Shown: positions 60,163 to 64,000 of the stretch, piece by piece
How positions within the stretch are numbered: position 1 is the first letter of the stretch
Layout: each line of letters starts with the position of its first letter
Assembly: GCF_022023855.1 (NCBI RefSeq)
Contig: NZ_CP059450.1
Span: 806,001-870,000, forward strand
Length of the DNA: 64,000 bases
DNA from: Azospirillum brasilense
GTDB lineage: Bacteria; Pseudomonadota; Alphaproteobacteria; Azospirillales; Azospirillaceae
Reading direction: 5' to 3'
Position numbers and translations under genes: made by a program
Notes under the pieces: model-generated
What the model was told of the DNA's origin: nothing
What the model saw: only the letters and a program-made list of their open reading frames with translations
Databases searched by the model: none

Positions 60163-60969
60163 ATGGATGATCTGATGCCGCGCATATCGTCGCCGGCCAC
60201 CCTCAGGCTGCCCGCCCCGCAGGACCGTGTGTCCTCATGCTTGGCGGACATCGTGCTGGTCGGCGGTGATAGGCTTGCCCTGCTGGGACTATCATGCCTG
60301 CTCGATCAGGCACGCTGCGCTGCCAGCACCAAAACGTGCGACAGCATCGACGCGGCACTGCACGGGTCGAAAGCCGATCTCATCATCATGCACACCAGCA
60401 CGCTGGCCCCGACCGCTGAGCGGGTGAGGGAACTGCTCCAGCGCCGGCAGGCTGTGGCCCTTCTTGCCGCCGGCGTGCAGAGGTCTGACGGAGTGGCAGC
60501 GCTCCGGATGGCCGGAGCCCATGGCCTGCTGGACGGGACGGAAACGCCGGAGCTGTGCGCCGGCATGATCCGGCTGGCCCTCGCCGGCGGCAGCTGCTGG
60601 CCTGCGGCACTGCCCCCTGGTCTCCACGCTAACGACCGGCCGCACAGCACACCCGCTGTCCCCGTCCGTCTTACAGCCCGCCAGGGGGAGATCGCCGAAG
60701 AGCTTACACGCGGCAGCAGCAACAAGATGATCGCCCATACCTTCGGCATCAGTGAAGGGACGGTCAAAATCCATGTCACAGCCATACTTCGGGCGCTGGG
60801 TGTCCGCAACCGGTCGGCCGCCGTGGCTCGCCTGCTCCTGTTGCGCACCGAAGCACATTGTGCCGGGAAGCTGCCGGCGACGGCAGCCGGCAGTCCACTG
60901 GGATCGGCGGAGCAGACGTCGATCACCCGCCCGGAAAATCGCGAAGGTAAAGAGAATGCTCAGCGGTGA
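60163..60969 (+). CDS. LuxR/NarL-type regulator with degenerate receiver domain
   Basis: The product has 268 residues. Residues about 28-140 have a receiver-like fold, but the acidic pair is replaced (VLVGGDRLAL) and the phosphoacceptor site reads LIIMHTST, with His instead of Asp, so phosphorylation is unlikely. The C-terminal LuxR helix-turn-helix (about 165-225) is well formed: LTARQGEIAEELTRGSSNK, then HTFGISEGTVKIHVTAILRALGV. GAGG precedes the ATG. It overlaps the next gene by 14 bases. Atypical regulators of this sort act by protein contact or ligand. Confidence 0.8.
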   Translation: MDDLMPRISSPATLRLPAPQDRVSSCLADIVLVGGDRLALLGLSCLLDQARCAASTKTCDSIDAALHGSKADLIIMHTSTLAPTAERVRELLQRRQAVALLAAGVQRSDGVAALRMAGAHGLLDGTETPELCAGMIRLALAGGSCWPAALPPGLHANDRPHSTPAVPVRLTARQGEIAEELTRGSSNKMIAHTFGISEGTVKIHVTAILRALGVRNRSAAVARLLLLRTEAHCAGKLPATAAGSPLGSAEQTSITRPENREGKENAQR

Positions 60970-61717
60970 TTGGCAGCCGATCGCGATCGCGCCCCGTGAC
61001 GGCCGGCCGATCATCGTTGCATGGAGCGATGGGACCATGTCGGTCGCGCGCTGGATGGCCTATGAGGCTGTCGCCGATGCGCAGCCATACAGCGCACCAT
61101 GGTGGTGGGAGGTCGGCGTTCCGGAGGAGGTGCTCCAGAGGCACGACTGGAACCGGCTCCGCTATCCGACACATTGGATGGCGATGCCTTTGCCGCCGGC
61201 CATCACCGCACATCAAGCCATGAGGGATGCCGCGGCGATTGCGCGATGTCCCTGCCATCACAAAGACTTCCCTACCGATCCGACCGATGCCCTGCAGCCC
61301 GGTGAGGATGATACAGATGGATGGAAAGATTTCGCCGGATCGATCTACGACGATCCTAGTGGGATTGCGGTTCATCTCGCCGAATTCATTCCGCTTCTCG
61401 AGGCCCGATCCGGCGTCGGTGTCTTCGTCGACTGTCAGTCCCGGCGATTTGCCTTACGGGCAGCACCGTTCCTCCATCCATCCGTGGATAGCGGCATCGA
61501 TGAGCTGACCTACGACGCGCGTGCATTGCTGTGGGAAGCCATCTGGGCCGTCGCATCGCGCGGACAGAACAGCGACCGGATTTCCATGGCCGATACCGAC
61601 CGGCTCCTCAAGTCGGTGGAAAGCTGGTGGCCCACCGCGCATCAGCGGATGACGATCATGGCGGCTTTCGATCGCCGAAGGGTCCGACGGCTCCGCCCCG
61701 GGGCGGTAGATCGATAG
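60956..61717 (+). CDS. Hypothetical protein with DUF551-like N terminus
   Basis: The product has 253 residues. The first 80 residues (GDWQPIAIAPRDGRPIIVAWSDG, later ARWM and WWW) resemble the short DUF551-type domains common in phage and plasmid proteins. The remainder (about 85-253) is unrecognised, with a helical C terminus. The ATG at 60956 lies within the end of the LuxR-like gene, suggesting coupling. Confidence 0.62.
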   Translation: MLSGDWQPIAIAPRDGRPIIVAWSDGTMSVARWMAYEAVADAQPYSAPWWWEVGVPEEVLQRHDWNRLRYPTHWMAMPLPPAITAHQAMRDAAAIARCPCHHKDFPTDPTDALQPGEDDTDGWKDFAGSIYDDPSGIAVHLAEFIPLLEARSGVGVFVDCQSRRFALRAAPFLHPSVDSGIDELTYDARALLWEAIWAVASRGQNSDRISMADTDRLLKSVESWWPTAHQRMTIMAAFDRRRVRRLRPGAVDR

Positions 61718-61764
61718 ACGCCAAAGCACCGGCGGGAAGCGGCGTGGTCTTGCTGGCCCGAACA

Positions 61765-61788
61765 CCCCGCCCCCAGAACCGGGCGGGG
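61765..61788 (+). terminator. Hairpin after the DUF551-like gene
   Basis: CCCCGCCC pairs with GGGCGGGG across an 8-base loop, 48 bases after the stop. There is no T-tract. Confidence 0.45.
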
Positions 61789-61845
61789 CAGCGCCACTCC
61801 GCGTGAAACGCCTCAGCCCCATTGCTCCAGGAGCAGGAGATCACC

Positions 61846-62124
61846 ATGAAGAAGCGCCAAACGAAAGCCTCGAAGATCAAGTGGACCGCCTCTTCGAATG
61901 GCCAATTCTGCCGATGTGCCCGGTGCGGGATGTGGCACGATCAGGACCGCGCAGGTCCCGACACATGGCTCGTCGTCGGGCCGCCAGACGATCCCGACAG
62001 CTACGTGCTGTGCAGTCGCTGCTACATCGCAATCATGCGGCGGCGGCCGCAATTTCTCGATCTGGAGACCTTTCTAACTCTACTGCCGGCCCGATGGCCG
62101 CGCCGAGGGAGGAAGGACCAGTAG
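61846..62124 (+). CDS. Small zinc-ribbon-like hypothetical protein
   Basis: The product has 92 residues. Four cysteines in two pairs, CRCARCG (about residues 22-28) and VLCSRCYI (about 55-62), with a WH between them, are consistent with one bound zinc. The termini are basic. CAGGAGATC precedes the ATG. Its function is unknown. Confidence 0.62.
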   Translation: MKKRQTKASKIKWTASSNGQFCRCARCGMWHDQDRAGPDTWLVVGPPDDPDSYVLCSRCYIAIMRRRPQFLDLETFLTLLPARWPRRGRKDQ

Positions 62125-62140
62125 GGAGGATCAAGCCGAC

Positions 62141-62596
62141 ATGTCCCGCTATTACACTGCCGCCGACAGGGACGCGGCTCGCGTTATCGTCCAGGCTGTG
62201 GTGCCGCAAAGCTATGTCGTCCGCATCAGTCCCCATGTCATTGATGGCAAGTTATGGGTTCGGATTGATGATGCACCCTTCTCCGCGATCCTGCCACAGC
62301 GGATCATCCGCTTTGGCAACAGTATTTCTTACAGCATCAACGCTCCCGACGCCCTGACCTATCCACCCTCCGTCGCTGCCGTGTTCCAGAACATCCGCGT
62401 GGCACTCTCGGCCTCGGGGATCAACGACGTGGACATCAGTCTGTCGCAAGCGGCCGCAGAACGTCAGGCCAGACAGATCCTTACCATGGCCCACAGCGCT
62501 CACGGACGCATGCAACTGGCCGGTCTGCTTGCCGCGGCCGGGGTGGACGCCGAGGCCATCAGCGAGCAGTTACGCTGGCTCGATCAAACCTCGTAG
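62141..62596 (+). CDS. Hypothetical protein
   Basis: The product has 151 residues. The N-terminal half has alternating beta segments (SYVVRISPHVIDGKLWVRIDD); the C-terminal half is helical. The family is not recognised. GGGAGG lies about 13 bases upstream of the ATG. It is 16 bases after the zinc-ribbon gene and probably in the same operon. Confidence 0.58.
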   Translation: MSRYYTAADRDAARVIVQAVVPQSYVVRISPHVIDGKLWVRIDDAPFSAILPQRIIRFGNSISYSINAPDALTYPPSVAAVFQNIRVALSASGINDVDISLSQAAAERQARQILTMAHSAHGRMQLAGLLAAAGVDAEAISEQLRWLDQTS

Positions 62597-62797
62597 ACGA
62601 CTGCGTTCCTCGATAGACGCCGTTCGCATGGCCGTCGCCGCCAGCGTCACCCCCGCTCCCGGTCCTGCAATGGCCGGATACAAAACCATGATGGTGTGTT
62701 CGCAGGACGCGTGGTCGGTGGGGTCTTGCCAATGGTCGGCACCGGCATCCAACGCAATGCCTCTCTCCTCTCCCACTCCAGCCCTGGAGTTTTCCCT

Positions 62798-63292
62798 ATG
62801 ACCTCCACCGCTCTCACGGTCCCGCCGAGCAAGGCGGCACTGACCACCAATCCCCTCTCCGCCACCATTGATGCTCTGGAGGATCAGCTCTTCAACACGA
62901 ACCCGGCCCACCGGCCGAAGCCGGTAGCCGAAACCGTCGACCTTGTCCGCGTGGTCACCGCCGACCTTGTATGCTGGCGGCACCAGGTCGATGATGACCA
63001 TACCCTCTGCGCCTTGGGGGCGATTGCCGAGGCACTTGATAGCGCCCACCTCCTGGTCGTCGAGGCCCGGCGAAACGCACCCCAGCCGTGGCAGCCGCTG
63101 GTCGGCCAATGTGACAGCTACACGCGGATGCGCCGCCACCTGACCGACGCCGCGGAAATCCTCGATTGGGCGATGACCGTGGCCCGCAGCGTCGATCTGG
63201 CGATGACGATCGATGTTCAGCAATCGATCCGGCGTGACGAGGAGGGCCGGACTGTCACGGTATCGACCGCCCTGCTCAGCCTACACGAATAA
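62798..63292 (+). CDS. Hypothetical helical protein
   Basis: The product has 164 residues, mostly helical (ATIDALEDQLF, ALGAIAEALDSAHLLVVEA and HLTDAAEILDWAMTVARS), without signal or membrane segments. The family is not recognised. TGGAG lies about 10 bases before the ATG. The 200 bases upstream hold nothing else that I can support. Confidence 0.55.
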   Translation: MTSTALTVPPSKAALTTNPLSATIDALEDQLFNTNPAHRPKPVAETVDLVRVVTADLVCWRHQVDDDHTLCALGAIAEALDSAHLLVVEARRNAPQPWQPLVGQCDSYTRMRRHLTDAAEILDWAMTVARSVDLAMTIDVQQSIRRDEEGRTVTVSTALLSLHE

Positions 63293-63311
63293 TGGAGAGG
63301 CAAGCGAAACG

Positions 63312-63638
63312 ATGGACCACCCCACAAACCCACACCCCAATCCCGCAGATCGACAGGAAACGCCGATCGGGCGCCTCGCCCGACAGTGGCTGACCGACAG
63401 CGGCCCGGTCATCCATTATGAGAGTGAGCAGGATACCGCCGACCGCTGCGAGCGCCTTGCCGACAGGATGGAAAGCCTGACGAAGCTGCCGGCAATTAGC
63501 TGGACCGATGCCGACGCGAAGATGCTGGTCTTATCCAGCCGATTGCGCCAGGTGGCCACCACGGCCGATCCCGAGACGTTGCTGCTGGCTCTTCTGGCGG
63601 CCAGCATTCAGCACGATCTGATCCGTCTACGCTTCTGA
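63312..63638 (+). CDS. Hypothetical helical protein
   Basis: The product has 108 residues. The N terminus is short and rich in Pro and His; a helical part follows (DTADRCERLADRMESLTKL and ADAKMLVLSSRLRQVATTAD). It starts 20 bases after the previous gene, so it is probably in one operon with it. The family is not recognised. Confidence 0.55.
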   Translation: MDHPTNPHPNPADRQETPIGRLARQWLTDSGPVIHYESEQDTADRCERLADRMESLTKLPAISWTDADAKMLVLSSRLRQVATTADPETLLLALLAASIQHDLIRLRF

Positions 63639-63652
63639 TCGGCATGGCTTAA

Positions 63653-64000
63653 ACATGTGACGATGCCAAAACCACCATACATGTCTCATCTCAAGCTCTT
63701 TGTTGCGATGAGCTTCTCCTCCGCCAGATCGATGCCACCACGCCGACCGGCATCACCGGACCGAACGGGCTCCGGGATGCCATGCGATCGATCTTCTGCG
63801 CCGGAGCGCGCTCAGTCATCGAGGCATATCACCTCGATGTTCTGCGGCGCCGCACCGAACCGACTGGCTCCAGTCTCGACCTGCGCTTAATCGATCCGGA
63901 GGGCTATGCACGCGAGTTGATCAAGCTGGACACCGTCGGACGGATCAGCGGCCTGACGCTGCTCCGCCTGTATAACGTCATCATGATGCGCACGAGCGCC
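63653..64000 (+). CDS. Partial coding region running off the right edge, start unclear
   Basis: From 63653 the frame is open to the end of the window and reads like genuine protein, for example DELLLRQIDATTPTGITG, FCAGARSVIEAYHLDVLRRR and LDLRLIDPEGYARELIKLD. It has no good start codon before an ATG near 63782. An ATG at 63681 (MSHLKLFVA) is in another frame and would need a frameshift near 63705. It is either a pseudogene or a gene with an unusual start. The family is not recognised. Confidence 0.45.

Noticed and set aside
1..64000. CRISPR array
   Set aside because: I saw no regularly spaced direct repeats of 25-40 bases anywhere; the repeats present are palindromes, IS ends and protein-level repeats.
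1..64000. tRNA or rRNA genes
   Set aside because: No tRNA cloverleaf with a T-loop sequence and no rRNA core sequence was recognised while reading through the gaps.

Overview
The window is high-GC DNA with the gene content and start-site style of an alphaproteobacterium, most like Azospirillum or a related Rhodospirillales. This placement is by gene content and general feel, not by a marker gene. There is no rRNA, tRNA or core housekeeping operon. A MobA/MobL-type relaxase at about 57-59 kb, followed by small plasmid-type hypothetical genes, suggests a large plasmid or chromid.

Region 1 (about 1.1-18.9 kb) is a defence island. Two long paralogous proteins, each a caspase-like protease followed by an Hsp90-like (GHKL) ATPase and tandem helical repeats, sit at the two ends and are transcribed towards each other. 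The left one is preceded by a small Pepco/Trypco-like partner gene. The right one starts a tightly overlapping operon: caspase-Hsp90, then an McrB-like GTPase, then McrC. A type III-like restriction-modification pair (Mod methyltransferase and Res helicase-nuclease) lies between them, on the same strand as mcrBC. A decayed IS5-family transposase marks the right edge, and about 1 kb of apparently non-coding, possibly decayed sequence marks the left edge.

Region 2 (about 19.9-41.8 kb) is a metabolic and regulatory accessory block. It holds a periplasmic alpha/beta hydrolase, a FixL/FixJ-like two-component set, a two-subunit molybdenum hydroxylase, two MFS exporters, two short-chain dehydrogenases, a thiolase, a carboxymuconolactone decarboxylase-family protein, a SnoaL-like protein, an old-yellow-enzyme homologue that lacks key residues, and six regulators (GlxA-type, TetR, AraC, LysR, a large OmpR-type-DNA-binding/NTPase regulator, and FixJ). 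Four near-copies of a palindrome, ATACCTAGGTAT, precede four transcription units here and suggest a shared regulon.

Region 3 (about 42-53.7 kb) contains a sulfonate/nitrate-type ABC importer, an MFS exporter, and an operon for a cobalt enzyme of the nitrile hydratase/thiocyanate hydrolase family. Three small structural genes resemble thiocyanate hydrolase alpha, gamma and beta. They are coupled by overlapping codons to an aquaporin-like channel and a NiCoT-family cobalt/nickel transporter, followed by an isochorismatase-like hydrolase and a lactonase-like metallohydrolase. A signal-less OpuAC-like binding protein, a royal-jelly-like beta-propeller protein and a DUF302 protein are transcribed divergently.

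Region 4 (about 53.8-64 kb) begins with an ISL3-family insertion sequence with 45-bp inverted ends. It continues with the relaxase, a divergently transcribed basic accessory gene and a row of small genes without recognised function. A coding region without a clear start runs off the right edge.
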